From contig NC_079488.1 of the NCBI RefSeq assembly GCF_020520425.1, positions 18,602,247-18,666,246 on the forward strand: a stretch of 64,000 nt of DNA. Direction: 5' to 3'. The notes beneath the pieces are model-generated. The model made no database searches and had not been told where the DNA came from. It saw only the letters and a program-made list of their open reading frames with translations. The position numbers and the translations under genes were made by a program. Each line of letters opens with the position of its first letter. Position 1 is the first letter of the stretch. Shown piece after piece: positions 38,785 to 48,832 of the stretch. The DNA comes from Spinacia oleracea. Taxonomy: Eukaryota; Streptophyta; Magnoliopsida; Caryophyllales; Amaranthaceae.

Positions 38785-39176
38785 TGATGATTAACAGCAA
38801 ATGAACAAACAACAATGTGAACAATAAACTGTTAATGCAAGAATTCTTTCAACCAAATATTTCTCTCATTCTCATTCATTGTTTGAGTGTGTACAATACA
38901 TGTTTATATAGTGAGGCCACTTTAGGGCTTCAGCCACCAAATTCTCACACAAGAGGACAGCTAATCATTGGCTCACTTTCCTAGAAATTTCCTAAGGAAA
39001 AGACAAAACAACATTGTACTGAGAATGAAATATTTGGGATCATGTGACAATGATGTCACTGATTCTTTGCTGCTGCTGTTTGCTTGCACCTGCTGCTGTT
39101 TGCTTGCACTTTGATGGGCTGCAAGAATGGGCTATACTTTTAGGGCCTTCTTTACATCTTGCAGCCATCTTCAACA
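38785..39176 (-). repeat. 5' LTR of the copia element in the kinase gene
   Basis: 392 bp, with the primer-binding site immediately inside it at about 38768-38784. The right target duplication AATGC follows at 39177-39181. Confidence 0.95.
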
Positions 39177-39477
39177 AATGCGGAGAAATAGCCGTGTATA
39201 GGAATGACTCAAGAGTGAATTATTTGAAGGAAAAGTGTGGAGGGGTTATTACAGTGTCCTACAATGATGAAGGTTCGAGTCGTGGTGGTAGAATCATTGA
39301 TAAATTGGGAAAGGGGTTGATGCTTAACTGGACAGCTTATAATTGCACAGACTGTTTAACATCTGGAGGGCAGTGTGGATTTGATGACAGATACTCTCAG
39401 TTCAATTGTTACTGTCCTGATAGAACTCATGCTCTTCATTGTGTTGTTCCATTTTCCCAAACATACAGTAAGTATCT

Positions 39478-39605
39478 TTTTCTCTATCAATGAGGTCTTG
39501 GCCTAGTGGTTAAGACTGAGGGTATGTGTATGACAGGTGTCGGGTTCGAATTCCCTTTACATTTGTAATTTATATTGCACCTGTGGCTCATTTGCACCCA
39601 AAAAA
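39478..39605 (+). mobile_element. tRNA-derived SINE in intron 1 of the receptor kinase gene
   Basis: Pol III A-box-like TGGCCTAGTGGTTAAGA and B-box GGTTCGAATTCC occur at tRNA-like spacing. A short body and an A-rich tail follow. AAGTATCT is duplicated at both ends (39470-39477 and 39606-39613), and the left copy overlaps the intron's splice donor (gtaagtatct). This fits a SINE; a real tRNA is unlikely because no cloverleaf closes. Confidence 0.82.
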
Positions 39606-41267
39606 AAGTATCTCTCAGGTTGGGCTAGGCTTGGCTTCGAGCCCAGCCTACTTCAATCCACTCTACACCCACATGACGGGTCGGGTCGTCGTGTCTAAGC
39701 CTAATTTTACTAAATTTATGGTGCTCATGAATTTCAGTATCTGTCTTACCTAGAAATAAGCATGACAAATATTTCAGGTTAAAGTTCTAAAGTTTTTTTT
39801 CCAAATTAAAACACAAAGGAGATTGCGTCCTATCAGTTATGTGGTTACGTGTATAGTGTTTTCATGTTGCCATTAATATTGAGTAGAAACCGACTGTTTT
39901 TTGTTTCCTTGCAGAGAAGAAGTCAGGACTTATTCTAGGTAATCAACTGAGTTCATTCAAACTCCATTCTATATGTTGGTGGGAAACTAGGAATATTTAC
40001 TTTACCAATATTTGTCTAGATTTTCTGATGTCAAATTGTCGGACACAGTCTATTTTTGCTTACCAGTAATTTTTACAGTTGCAACTGGTTCATCATTTGG
40101 AGCTATGGTTTTGATTGCTTTTATTATCATTATATATGCAAAACAAAGGAGAAGAAACAAAAAGTTTTCACTTCTATGGACTAAAGGAACTATGAAGAAC
40201 CAAAATGTGGAAGCTTTTCTGAAAAGTTATGGATCTCTTGCACCAAAAAGATACACATATGCAGAGATAAGGAAAATGACCAACAACTTTGAAGATAAAC
40301 TTGGTGAAGGAGGCTTTGGTACAGTTTACAAAGGAAAATTACCTGATAACAGCCGTTTTGTAGCTGTAAAAAAGCTGAACAAGTTGAAAGGAAACGGAGA
40401 TGATTTCATCAACGAGGTAGTAAGCATGGGTAGGACTAACCATGTAAATGTTGTAACCCTCTTAGGGTTCTGTTTTGAAGGAAACAAACGAGCTCTTATC
40501 TTCGAGTTCTTCCCCAACGGATCACTTGAAAAGTTCATATTTACTGCAGAAACTGATCATTCATTGACATCAGAGACATTGTTCAGCATTGCAGTTGGAA
40601 TTGCTAAGGGACTTGACTACTTGCATAGAGGTTGTAACACGCGAATTCTACACTTTGATATCAAGCCTCATAATATTCTTCTTGATGAAGAACTCCGTCC
40701 AAAGATTTCAGATTTCGGACTTGCTAGACTGTGTCCTCCAAATCGAAAGGAAAGTTTGGTATCAATGTCAGGAGCAAGGGGGACAATTGGGTACATTGCT
40801 CCAGAAGTTTTCTGCAGAAATTTTGGAGGAGTTTCTCATAAATCAGATGTTTATAGCTATGGGATGATGCTGCTGGATATGGTATGTGGCCGAAACAACA
40901 TAGTTTCTGAAGCTAAGGGAAGCAGTGAAGTGTACTTTCCTGAATGGATATATAGTCAGCTCGAGGTTGAAGATGAGCTTCAAAATGACATTGAGGTTCA
41001 TGGGATGATAAAGGATGATGAAGAGAAAGAGGTACGAAGAAAGATGATTTTGGTGGGATTATGGTGTATACAATCATATCCTTCGAATCGACCACCTATG
41101 AACAGAGTTTTAGAAATGTTGGAAGGTCCTCTTGAGTTACTACAAGTGCCTCCCAAGCCACACTTATCTTCTCCCCCAACTTCTGCATTCGGTTCTTCTA
41201 CAAAACCTGTGTTTAGCACAGGTTAGGTTTTTCATCATTAGTCAAATCAACAAATCTAGTGGAAATA

Positions 41268-41310
41268 GTCCCACATTGAATGTTTAAACTGTAGTATGTA
41301 TATTTATAAA
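41268..41310 (+). promoter_or_regulatory. Retained Pol III-type promoter of the broken U3
   Basis: GTCCCACATTG (41268-41278) and TTTATAAA (41303-41310) keep the 24-25 base gap. The USE lies about 40 bases after the kinase stop codon, so it overlaps the kinase gene's 3' untranslated region. Confidence 0.8.
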
Positions 41311-41333
41311 CCAGAGGAAATGAATAACATAGC

Positions 41334-41450
41334 ACGACCTTGCTTGAACAGGATCTGTTCTGTAGTATTTGTACCTCTGATCTTCTGATCTCTGCGTGCT
41401 GTAGAGGATCGTTCCCTTGCTTCCTAGTTCCTACTACGAACACCTTTTTT
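41334..41450 (+). pseudogene. U3 snoRNA pseudogene with internal deletion
   Basis: The 5' domain (ACGACCTTGCTTGAACAGGA...GTACCTCTG) is joined directly to the late part (ATCTTCTGATCT...). Compared with the copy at 29377, about 88 bases including the C' and B box region are missing. The deletion ends share CTG, suggesting microhomology-mediated loss. A T-run follows at about 41445-41450. Confidence 0.85.
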
Positions 41451-41488
41451 GCTTTTTTCAGAGATACGAGAACATCGATGAAAGGTTA

Positions 41489-41861
41489 GGCTCCGTTTGG
41501 TTGGGTGTAAAACATTTTCAGTGTAAAATGAATTTCATGGAAAACAAGTTACAACGGAAAACACAATTTCAAAATTAGTTTTCCGTTGTTTGGTTCCATG
41601 TAAGAAAAATAAAGTAACAAAAGGAAAATGAAAGGGAAAGTAAGCAAGTAGTGAGAAGAGTATACAAGAGAGGTAAGGCAAAAGGAAGGAAAACAGTTTT
41701 CCCTTCATTTTTGAAGGGAAAATGGTTTTCCATCATTGGGAGAACAATTTTACTCCTAGGAAAAATGGTTTTACATTCCTTTGCAAACCAAACAACGTAA
41801 AATTGAAAATAGAGGAAAATCGTTTTCCCGGAAAATGTTTTACGCCATACCAAACGGAGCC
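41489..41861. mobile_element. Tourist-like MITE (PIF/Harbinger type), 373 bp
   Basis: Inverted ends GGCTCCGTTTGGT...ACCAAACGGAGCC, with a longer subterminal match on both sides, are flanked by TTA (41486-41488, 41862-41864). A 3-bp TWA target duplication is the hallmark of this group. No coding capacity. Confidence 0.88.
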
Positions 41862-42140
41862 TTAATGCATTACTCTTTAACCAAGACTAGAATTCAAGCA
41901 CTTTCAATCCTGATATCTAGTTAAATTATATAGATCTTCAATCTTAGTCCTCTTTTGACTATGCAATACTAACCTACTTGGTAGAACATTATTAATAAGG
42001 AATCATAAGTCGGTGGCAGTCCAATCGATATTCATTATTCGATTGTTGCATCACTTCTGTTAGAGCTAGTTAAAGAGTTAATACATACACAAAGACATAA
42101 TTTGCTGCAGAATCATGAACTCAACAACAAGTTGAATCTT

Positions 42141-42191
42141 GTCCCACATCATTTAACTAACAAGAAGCGTACATAAACAATGAGTATAAAA
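42141..42191 (+). promoter_or_regulatory. U1 promoter (copy b): USE plus TATA, Pol II spacing
   Basis: GTCCCACATCA (42141-42151) and TATAAAA (42185-42191) are separated by 33 bases. It is as well preserved as the promoter of copy a. Confidence 0.86.
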
Positions 42192-42213
42192 TGGATGCGT
42201 ATGACTTAACAAT

Positions 42214-42372
42214 TTAGTTACCTGGACGGGGTCAATAAGCGATCATTAAGGCTCATGGCCTAAGCAATTGACCTCCATTGCACTTAGGAGGGGTGCCTGC
42301 CTAACATCTTCTCAAGTGGAAGAGTGTACGTCATAATTTGTGATAGTGGGGTCCTGCGTTCGCGCGGCCCCT
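42214..42372 (+). ncRNA. U1: U1 snRNA, copy b, variant 5' splice-site-pairing sequence
   Basis: About 159 nt, matching copy a through all stem-loops, the Sm region (ATAATTTGTG) and the 3' stem GCGTTCGCGCGGCCCC. The 5' end reads TTAGTTACCTG where the universal sequence is ACTTACCTG: the base expected to pair with the G at position +5 of the 5' splice site is G instead of C. The promoter is intact. It could be an early pseudogene or a variant U1 with altered splice-site preference; the sequence cannot decide which. Confidence 0.88.
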
Positions 42373-42830
42373 GTTTAGTTCTTACTAAAGACTTTACCAC
42401 ATTGTTTTACCTGCCAAAAAGAAGAAGTAACGTGGTTATTTGACTGACATTGGCATATTGATCTGTTTGACATTGGAGGAAGTACACTAAATCTGTTCTT
42501 CAAAGTGCATCTATACAATATACCTGAAATGAAAATCTTTCTCATAAGTACCACTGGGCTAAAGGGGGGGACGAGAGCAAAGTTCCTAAAACACATTATT
42601 AGTAAGATTTGGTTCAGAGTCATTTACACCTATTCTCCCTTTATTATGGAGCCTTTGAATGATAGATACAGCCTGAAAGAGAACTTGAGATGAGTAGGAA
42701 TAATTTCACGTACAGACAGAGTAGTAATTAGCACAGAGTGGCAGTTTTTGAACGAAGGCATCTTTAAGCTTTCCTTAGAAAACAAATTATCCCACAGTTC
42801 CTTGTTGGTCGGAGAGAATTTGCTAATAAA

Positions 42831-42914
42831 CTGGGACCATTCCTCGATTTGTGTGTCATCCCTGCGCATGCTAAACTTCACTCTACCGTTCCAATTTTAT
42901 CAGGTGTCTCAGAA
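42831..42914 (-). pseudogene. U6 snRNA pseudogene, degraded
   Basis: Complement of U6 from ATTTTATCAGGTGT (42893-42906) through CCTGCGCA to GGACCATTCCTCGATTTGTG. It has several substitutions and short deletions relative to the good copy at 60498. No USE is seen upstream on the minus strand. Confidence 0.8.
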
Positions 42915-43024
42915 GAGGAAAAAAAAAAACAATGTTAAAAGCCAATGTATCGGACTTCAGCATTTTATGGTAACATAGAAAGAAAACCCGTCATAGAATA
43001 CTCTGGGAATTTTTTGGACTAATA

Positions 43025-43348
43025 CTCCCTGCGTATTTATTTAAGAGATACACTTGCCTTTTCCGGCCGTATTTATTTAAGAGATACACTTGCCATATTT
43101 AGTAACTTATCAACCCCACTATCTAATTAAATAATATATCTAATTTACCCTATGACCCACCATCCTATTATACAAATAATTTTTGAAACCCACCCCACCT
43201 CCCACCCCCCAAAATGACATGGTCCCCACTTATTTATTTATTAAAATATCTACCCAACCCCACTTGCTTTATTATTTTATTTTATTCAATTCTTCTTCTT
43301 AATACCCGTGCTCGGCCAAGTGTATCTCTTAAATAAATACGGGGGGAG
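43025..43348. mobile_element. Stowaway-like MITE, 324 bp
   Basis: Ends CTCCCTGCGTATTTATTTAA... and ...TTAAATAAATACGGGGGGAG are flanked by TA on both sides. The left terminal repeat is partly duplicated in tandem (tatttatttaagagatacac twice). Confidence 0.88.
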
Positions 43349-43631
43349 TAATAACAAGCATGAGTTAATTATAAAGTCTACCAGCAACTGAAACTACTTA
43401 TTGCAACTATAGATGACTAAGCCTCATGGGCTGTTGTGGCTTAGAAGGAAGTTCCTCAAGAGAGCTTACAAAAATCCAAATATAAGCATTTTTATTGAAA
43501 ATATTTAGATTTCGAAGCAACATGTAGTGATCACTGTCGTTAACAACCTCTAATATCCACACATACTAAAATATGGTTATTAATATCATCAATTCATCCT
43601 ACAACGACATAGGTCCCATACCATGACACCG

Positions 43632-43941
43632 ACGGCCCGTTTGATAACCGCTCATAAATGGTGTCAATGGGAATGAATTTATATGTAAATTTGTAAAGAA
43701 AATCAATATCCATTCCCATGGTAATGATAGTTCACTCAAAATTATCCTTTTCTATAATATTCCATTACCATCCATTACCATTTGGAGAATGGTATTAGGT
43801 AGGAATGCAAATTTATGAAGAAAAACACCAAGTTTGAGACATAATTTAATTACCATGGATATCATGATGTTATTTTCTTGCCAAATAACACTAAGATTTA
43901 TTTCCATTCCCACCATTTATTACCGGCTACCAAACGGGCCG
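43632..43941. mobile_element. MITE with CGGCCCGTTTG ends, about 310 bp
   Basis: Inverted ends ACGGCCCGTTTGATAACCG / its near-complement at 43922-43941, with further inverted similarity inward. The target duplication is not clear, so the superfamily (hAT or Harbinger) is undecided. Confidence 0.75.
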
Positions 43942-44021
43942 TGAGAGTCTTGCATGTTACTGTAATGAATACCTCCCCCTAAAAAAGTCAGCCAAAAATA
44001 AAATACGTAATTTAGACTGAA

Positions 44022-44093
44022 AGGTTGTTAATTTTAGCTGAAAAGTTGTTAATTTTAGCTGAAAAGTTGTTAATTTTAGCTGAAAAGTTGTAA
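44022..44093. repeat. 21-bp tandem repeat (gttgttaattttagctgaaaa), about 3.5 copies
   Basis: Near-perfect head-to-tail units. The minus-strand open frame over it (TFQLKLT repeated) is an artefact of the repeat. Confidence 0.9.
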
Positions 44094-44123
44094 AAAAAGC
44101 AAACCTTTCAAGTTCAGTTCTCT

Positions 44124-44160
44124 CATCTTCTCTGTATCGTTCCAATTTTATCAGATGTTG
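44124..44160 (-). pseudogene. U6 snRNA fragment with a retained Pol III-type promoter
   Basis: Only the ATCTTCTCTGTATCGTTCC...TTTTATCAGATGT complement (U6 5' half) remains. On the minus strand a USE-like AGTCCCACAATGG (44213-44225) and a TATA-like TTATTATA (about 44181-44188) stand about 25 bases apart upstream, matching the Pol III layout of the U6 gene at 60498. Confidence 0.75.
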
Positions 44161-44945
44161 TCTCTTATACGAAGCAAGAGTATAATAAAGAAAGTGGTGT
44201 TCGGATACATATCCATTGTGGGACTAAGTACTCAACTTATTGCAGCACTAAAATTCTACTCTCCATGAACCTATTACATTCCTTAACATATCATAGGTCC
44301 AAGGCCAAACACATCTCATTTCCTACGTAGTCTTTTAGGTCCACTATAAGATGAGAATCTTCCAAAGGTGTGCCTATTCCTAAAAGAACCTCACTAAATA
44401 CTTCGCCAAGTCTCTATTTCTTCCATGACAACATTAGAAGTTGAGCAAAAAGGTTTACCTCGTCTCCTGCCTTTCTTAACATCTTTCGCTTTATAAGTAC
44501 GAATGATTCACCATTTGACGTGCTGGACCTGTTGTAACAAACATGATATAATATGTCAGATTTTTCTGGGTAGGATCCCATGCCAATTTCAGTTCAACAT
44601 GAACCATAAGTACATAATATTGAAATGCTTCTCTTAGCATATTAATACTTGGAAGTTAGAACCAATCAAAATGGAAAAAAAATTGAATTTTCCTTCTCTC
44701 TGCCAAGTGACAAAACCTTTGTCAATAGCAACAAACAGGAAGATTCAATAGCATATGTTTCCAATTTAACCTAATTTTTTAGCTTAAAAAAACCAACAAG
44801 TTTTCTATTAAGAAATGTAACCTAACATATGTAAAACACAAAGGAGTTGACAGGAACATTGGTTTGCTAACTATTTTGTACATCAGACAAGGACAATGTT
44901 ACCCCAAAGGCATGCGGCCAAGTACCAAGAAGACCACTCTCTGCA

Positions 44946-45115
44946 AGGAACCGACTAAGGGAAGGGTAACACGGGGTATGACTGGGGTATGACTTGAGAA
45001 CTGACGACTAAGGGAAGGGTATCACAGGGTTGACTTGTAAACTGACTACTAAGGGAAGGGTATCACGGGGTATGACTTAAGAACTGACGACAAAGGGAAG
45101 GGTATCACGGGGTAT
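44946..45115. repeat. Tandem repeat of about 47 bp, around four copies
   Basis: Units of the form ctaagggaagggtatcacggggtatgacttgagaactgacga. The equivalent place in unit 1 (31138-31212) has two. Confidence 0.8.
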
Positions 45116-45477
45116 GTCTCTCACATATAGTGTAATCGGATATCAATTGTTAAAACTTTGTCATCTTAAACCTTCAGATTCTGGTATCATTGTTTTGAAA
45201 AGAGGCTGAGTCATTCAAGTAGGTTTTACTCTTCGCCGCATTAATTGACATACATTTGAATTTCAAACAATCCAAGTGCAATACATTTGAATGGGGTCCT
45301 TTGAGGAGACTGTAACAACCCAAGTGCAAGTTCTTTATTTATATCCCCAACTGCTAATTACAGCTCGAAAGCTATAGAGGATACATGATGTAAATCATGT
45401 AACCCTATTAAATTCATCATTTAACTTCTTCTACTGAAATTTATATCCCTCACTCAAGAAAGTCTGATTTGTGATTT

Positions 45478-45674
45478 AGTGGGGTGCGCTAGGCTGTGCA
45501 ATAGTGCAACGCATAGGCGACGCTTGAAGACCCCAGCAGCAAGCTACTGTGATGGGACTTCCCCCTTAAAAAATAAATTTAATATCATTGTGGGCCATTG
45601 GCCCACGTATCAGATATTAAACTGATAAGAACAGATACTACACTTGATCTTAGCCAAAAGGCCGAGAAAGGTAT
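45478..45674 (-). ncRNA. U2: U2 snRNA copy b, full length
   Basis: 197 nt on the minus strand: ATACCTTTCTCGGCCTTTTG, branch-point-pairing GTAGTATC, stem IIb GTGGGCCATTGGCCCAC core, U-rich Sm region, AAGGGGGAAGTCCC, and a complete 3' part ending GCGCACCCC. Stem-loop IV differs slightly from copy c, by a base loss in the GGCCTG run. The upstream TATA-like ACATAAAAGG is present but the USE (AACCACATTA, near 45740-45750) is weak. Possibly functional. Confidence 0.88.
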
Positions 45675-46778
45675 GACTTGTTCACTCTCAATTCTTACCT
45701 TTTATGTGCTGTAAACTACAGCAGTCTTCTCGTACATTATTAATGTGGTTCAACTCCTTACTTTGGGGTTTCGTCCACAACAAACTTCAGGAACTCATTA
45801 TTATTCTGATGTCTGCATTACATGGATAAAATATTGTATAACATTGCCAGAGGTCATGGAATCTTGTGGATTTGGAGAACAAATGAAGCAAGGTTTATCG
45901 TACATACATAGTTTTTAAGGGTAAAGGCTATACATTGTGGAACCATCATGAACAAATGGAGAAAGGTTCGTCACACGTAAATAACACTTAAAGGTAAGGG
46001 TGCTTATATTGGAACCTCCACATATTGTCTTGATAAGGGTTGCAGTTGGACAGTTGATGCTTCTCCCTGTAAAAGAGCAAGCAAAAGTATAAAAGTTCAC
46101 GATCCCAAAATGTTGATACAACATTATTTAACATCTCTGACAAAATATGTAAGAGACAACAGGCTAGGGGCATTGAAATCTGAAACCAATTCCATAAACA
46201 ACATAGTTGAGTTAGAGGTTTCAAAAATCATTAATTCATTACATAGAACAAGTAGGCATTCAACTGGATGCAAAGGTACTTCAATAAAATATTTGAGAAC
46301 AAATTTCTAAAAATAAAACGAAGAAAGTAAAACTACAGCACCACTACCATAATGGAGTCTTCAGCTTAGGTACGTATGCCATTATTCTATAGTTAACAAG
46401 ATTATCGGTATAATATGTATAGCGACGGCAATGACCCACAATATTAGAAGGGAACACTAGTTTATCCATTATAGTCAAAGTACTAGGAAAACTGAACTCT
46501 AGCTTTGTGAAGTAAACAAGACAAGCAGAATTTGGGAGCAATATCGCCACTAAAAAAGACATCATTTTACATGCGCGGAACTAGGAAAAATGATTTCTAT
46601 CTTTTTTTATGTGGTTTAATTATTTATTTGAAGCTTCTTAAATTATGAGATATCCATATATGAAAACCATCTTCCACAGACAGTTCCATTGACTGAAAAA
46701 GGGTAACCAGATCCTCACTAAAGGAATTAAAATTAATACTTCAAAAATTTGTGACCAATTATCTAGAAGGGTGCTCCA

Positions 46779-46846
46779 TATATTAAACTGAGAAGAACAG
46801 ATGCATACTTATCTTAGGTATTTGGCCAAAAGGACGAGAAAGATAT
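46779..46846 (-). pseudogene. U2 snRNA 5' fragment, degraded
   Basis: Matches U2 bases of about 1-65 with changes that spoil the branch-point-pairing sequence. The downstream two thirds is absent. Confidence 0.75.
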
Positions 46847-48290
46847 GGTTTTCTTCAACTCCAGTACCTCTTTTTGTTTTCTTGTAGCTTTGACCTCATC
46901 CTTCAGCCATTCAGGATGAACTACCCAGGAAATCTTCAAATTGCTGCCTGACGAGAATAACAACCTATAATCAGATAAGTAGACATAATCAGAAGTAATA
47001 CTGCTGCAAGTCTAACGGAAGTTTGCAGTCAATTAAATACGGGGGAACTCAGAAGAGGTTTCAAGACTTACTACGTTTTATGCCTAAAACATTGGAGCAA
47101 TTTGCTTTCAAGTTTAAGAAGTTGATAATTAGTTAGCGTTGAGAGTAAGGAAAAAAAAAGGGGGAAGAATTGTCTATAAATATAATTGAGAGTTTGATTA
47201 AACTTCCTTTTGCATTTTGGGAGGGATGAAGCCTCTCTAACACTTGTACTGATCTTCATCGTTGTTTATTCTCCAGTTACCAAACATATTTGATCTTCTT
47301 CTTCCCCGCATCTTCATATCAATGTGTAAGTTCATAGCAATGTATCCCATCAATGTACTTCAAAACAAAATTTGGGCTAACGTACTCCATTCATTATCTC
47401 AAAGTGCTCATGCAAAGGAAATATACCAAACACTTAGTATACAAACAAACAGTTTTCTTCTTATCACTCGCGATCATAGCACGGTATGTAACTATGTAGG
47501 GAGAAAGTATGAACATCTCTATCTGGTCTCTAAGTTTGCAGTTTATCACTGTTCCTAAAAAATGTTATCCATACAAAAGTTTCCACTTCAATTAAATCCA
47601 TTGAATTATAGAAATACTGTTAATGGTATGTCTCTCACATATAGTGTAATAGGAGATCAATTGTTAAACTTTGTCATCTTAAACCTCTTGGTGTCATTAC
47701 TTTCAACAGAGACTAAAGCATTCAAGTAGGTTTACTCTTTGCAGCATTAAATGGCATAAGGTATGCTTCGTTGATCTTACGTACCTCAATTTTTTAAGGC
47801 CATTCAAACAATCTCAACTTTTTCTGGTCATTCAAACAACCTCAACTTTTTCTGGTCATTCAAACAACCTCAATTTTGGTCAGTCAAACAACCTTAATTG
47901 TACCTTCTCAATGTGAGAAACTCAATTATTTGACCCATGGGATGATCGCTTCAAACAGGATTTCCAAAGAAATAAAGCCTGCAATCATACATGAGCATCA
48001 AGTCAGATATGAGCAAAACCGAAGTAATGAGCAGGGGAGAGAATATTTCAATGTCATCAAATCATCAACCACTACGACACTAAAACAAGCAAGAAACAAT
48101 TGTCAGATGCATTTCACACAACTGCAATTTTATCAGATACATTTTACACAATAGTCAAAGCCTTTGAACACATAACTTCAACACAGTAAGGTTCCTTTCT
48201 ACCGGCCAAGTAAAAGATAAATAATCAAGCACTATGTAATTACAACCGAGATAGACAAGCACAGCATTATTTCATTTAATTAAGAGAGTA
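46847..48290. other. Spacer, no gene; a small unit-derived fragment at about 47620-47765
   Basis: 47620-47765 matches 31200-31350 of unit 1 (ggtatgtctctcacatatagtgtaat...), a displaced fragment of the duplication unit. The rest is AT-rich with short open frames of no recognisable content. At 47805-47890 there is a short tandem repeat (ttctggtcattcaaacaacctcaa). Confidence 0.4.
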
Positions 48291-48292
48291 AC

Positions 48293-48739
48293 TGTTATAA
48301 TGGTTGGAATAGTGAAGCAGTAAGCGATAAAAATGTAACACAGATTTACGTGGTTGACTAACAACGCGTTAGCTATATCCACAATTAGAGGGGAGAACAG
48401 TCTGTAATGACTTGGCAGAGGACTAGGCAGAGCAACCATACCAACTACCTACACCAGAAGAGGAAAGAGGCAATTAAAGCACTAGCAGACAAGAACTGCG
48501 GCAGCAGCAGCAACAAAGAGCACCTACAGCAACAACATTAGTGGGTGGAATGTAGTACAATTGTAGTAGCTATTTAAAGGGTAGAGAGCACTAGTAGTAG
48601 GCATTTTGATTTGTGTTAAGGCATTAGAGAGTTGTGACCTAAGGTCACTGTTCCTGTAAGACAGTTTTCAGCAATATCAAGCAATCATCCTTTCCCCATT
48701 TATTCCAGTGATCTTCCTAGTGTTTGTGAGTTCATTACA
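48293..48739 (+). repeat. Possible solo copia LTR
   Basis: Starts TGTTATAATGG and ends TTCATTACA. Contains 'cacagatttacgtggttga...gcgttagctatatccac', a phrase typical of many plant copia LTRs. No matching partner LTR or target duplication is seen, so it is tentative. Confidence 0.35.
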
Positions 48740-48832
48740 CGGTCTTAGCCCCAAAACTCATCCAACTTATTATAACTACGGCCGGATGAGCCCTATAGCT
48801 TCTAAATCACAAGCCTACAACGCATAGGTCAT

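Larger units (their letters stand above)
33895..39176 (-). mobile_element. Young Ty1/copia retrotransposon inserted in the receptor kinase exon
   Basis: It is 5282 bp long, with LTRs at 33895-34285 and 38785-39176 and target duplication AATGC (33890-33894 and 39177-39181). On the minus strand the primer-binding site TGGTATCAGAGCCACGG (initiator Met tRNA) adjoins the 5' LTR, and a polypurine tract (CTTGAGGGGGAG) adjoins the 3' LTR. The parts, in order, are gag with a CTACGKTGHMSDKC zinc knuckle, protease (IDSGTSNHM), integrase, reverse transcriptase (YVDDLIIAS) and RNase H. It is nearly whole, with about two breaks in the coding region. The LTRs differ at about three positions in 390, so insertion is recent, on the order of a few hundred thousand years at commonly assumed plant rates. 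Confidence 0.95.
33427..41226 (+). pseudogene. LRK10-like receptor kinase gene with first exon split by a retrotransposon
   Basis: Exon 1 (33427-33894, continuing at 39182-39467) starts MKKVSF with a signal peptide. It then has a GUB_WAK_bind-type Cys-rich domain (SIRYPFHLH, CGYPGFEVYC), and after the insertion a WAK_assoc-type domain (LNWTAYNCTDC, SGGQCGFDD). Exon 2 is about 39915-39938. Exon 3 (40079-41226) encodes a membrane segment (GAMVLIAFIIIIYA) and a kinase: LGEGGFGTVYKG, VAVKKL, HFDIKPHNILLD, DFGLARL, GTIGYIAPE. Splice sites gt/ag fit the frame, and the layout predicts about 641 residues, usual for LRK10L-2 proteins. These plasma-membrane receptor kinases are linked to defence and stress. 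Apart from the 5.3 kb insertion plus its 5-bp duplication the frame is open, so the loss is recent. An ATG at 40012 could give a kinase-only product. Confidence 0.88.
41248..46340 (+). repeat. Duplication unit 2: broken U3, U1 variant and inverted U2
   Basis: Paralogous to 29285-32470. It starts only about 20 bases after the kinase stop codon. Its spacer is longer because of MITEs (41489-41861, 43025-43348, 43632-43941) and U6-derived fragments. A further stretch at 46360-46565 matches 58013-58225 of the third unit. Confidence 0.85.

Noticed and set aside
39486-39560. A tRNA gene (A-box and B-box-like words)
   Set aside because: Flanking 8-bp target duplication, A-rich tail and no closable cloverleaf; better read as a SINE.
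43957-44145. Minus-strand frame with a repeated TFQLKLT peptide
   Set aside because: Product of a 21-bp tandem repeat beside a U6 fragment. No start context or homology.
46420-46445. Possible U4 snRNA (ggcaatgaccca, also near 58075)
   Set aside because: Only about ten bases resemble U4; no stem I, no kink-turn and no Sm site.
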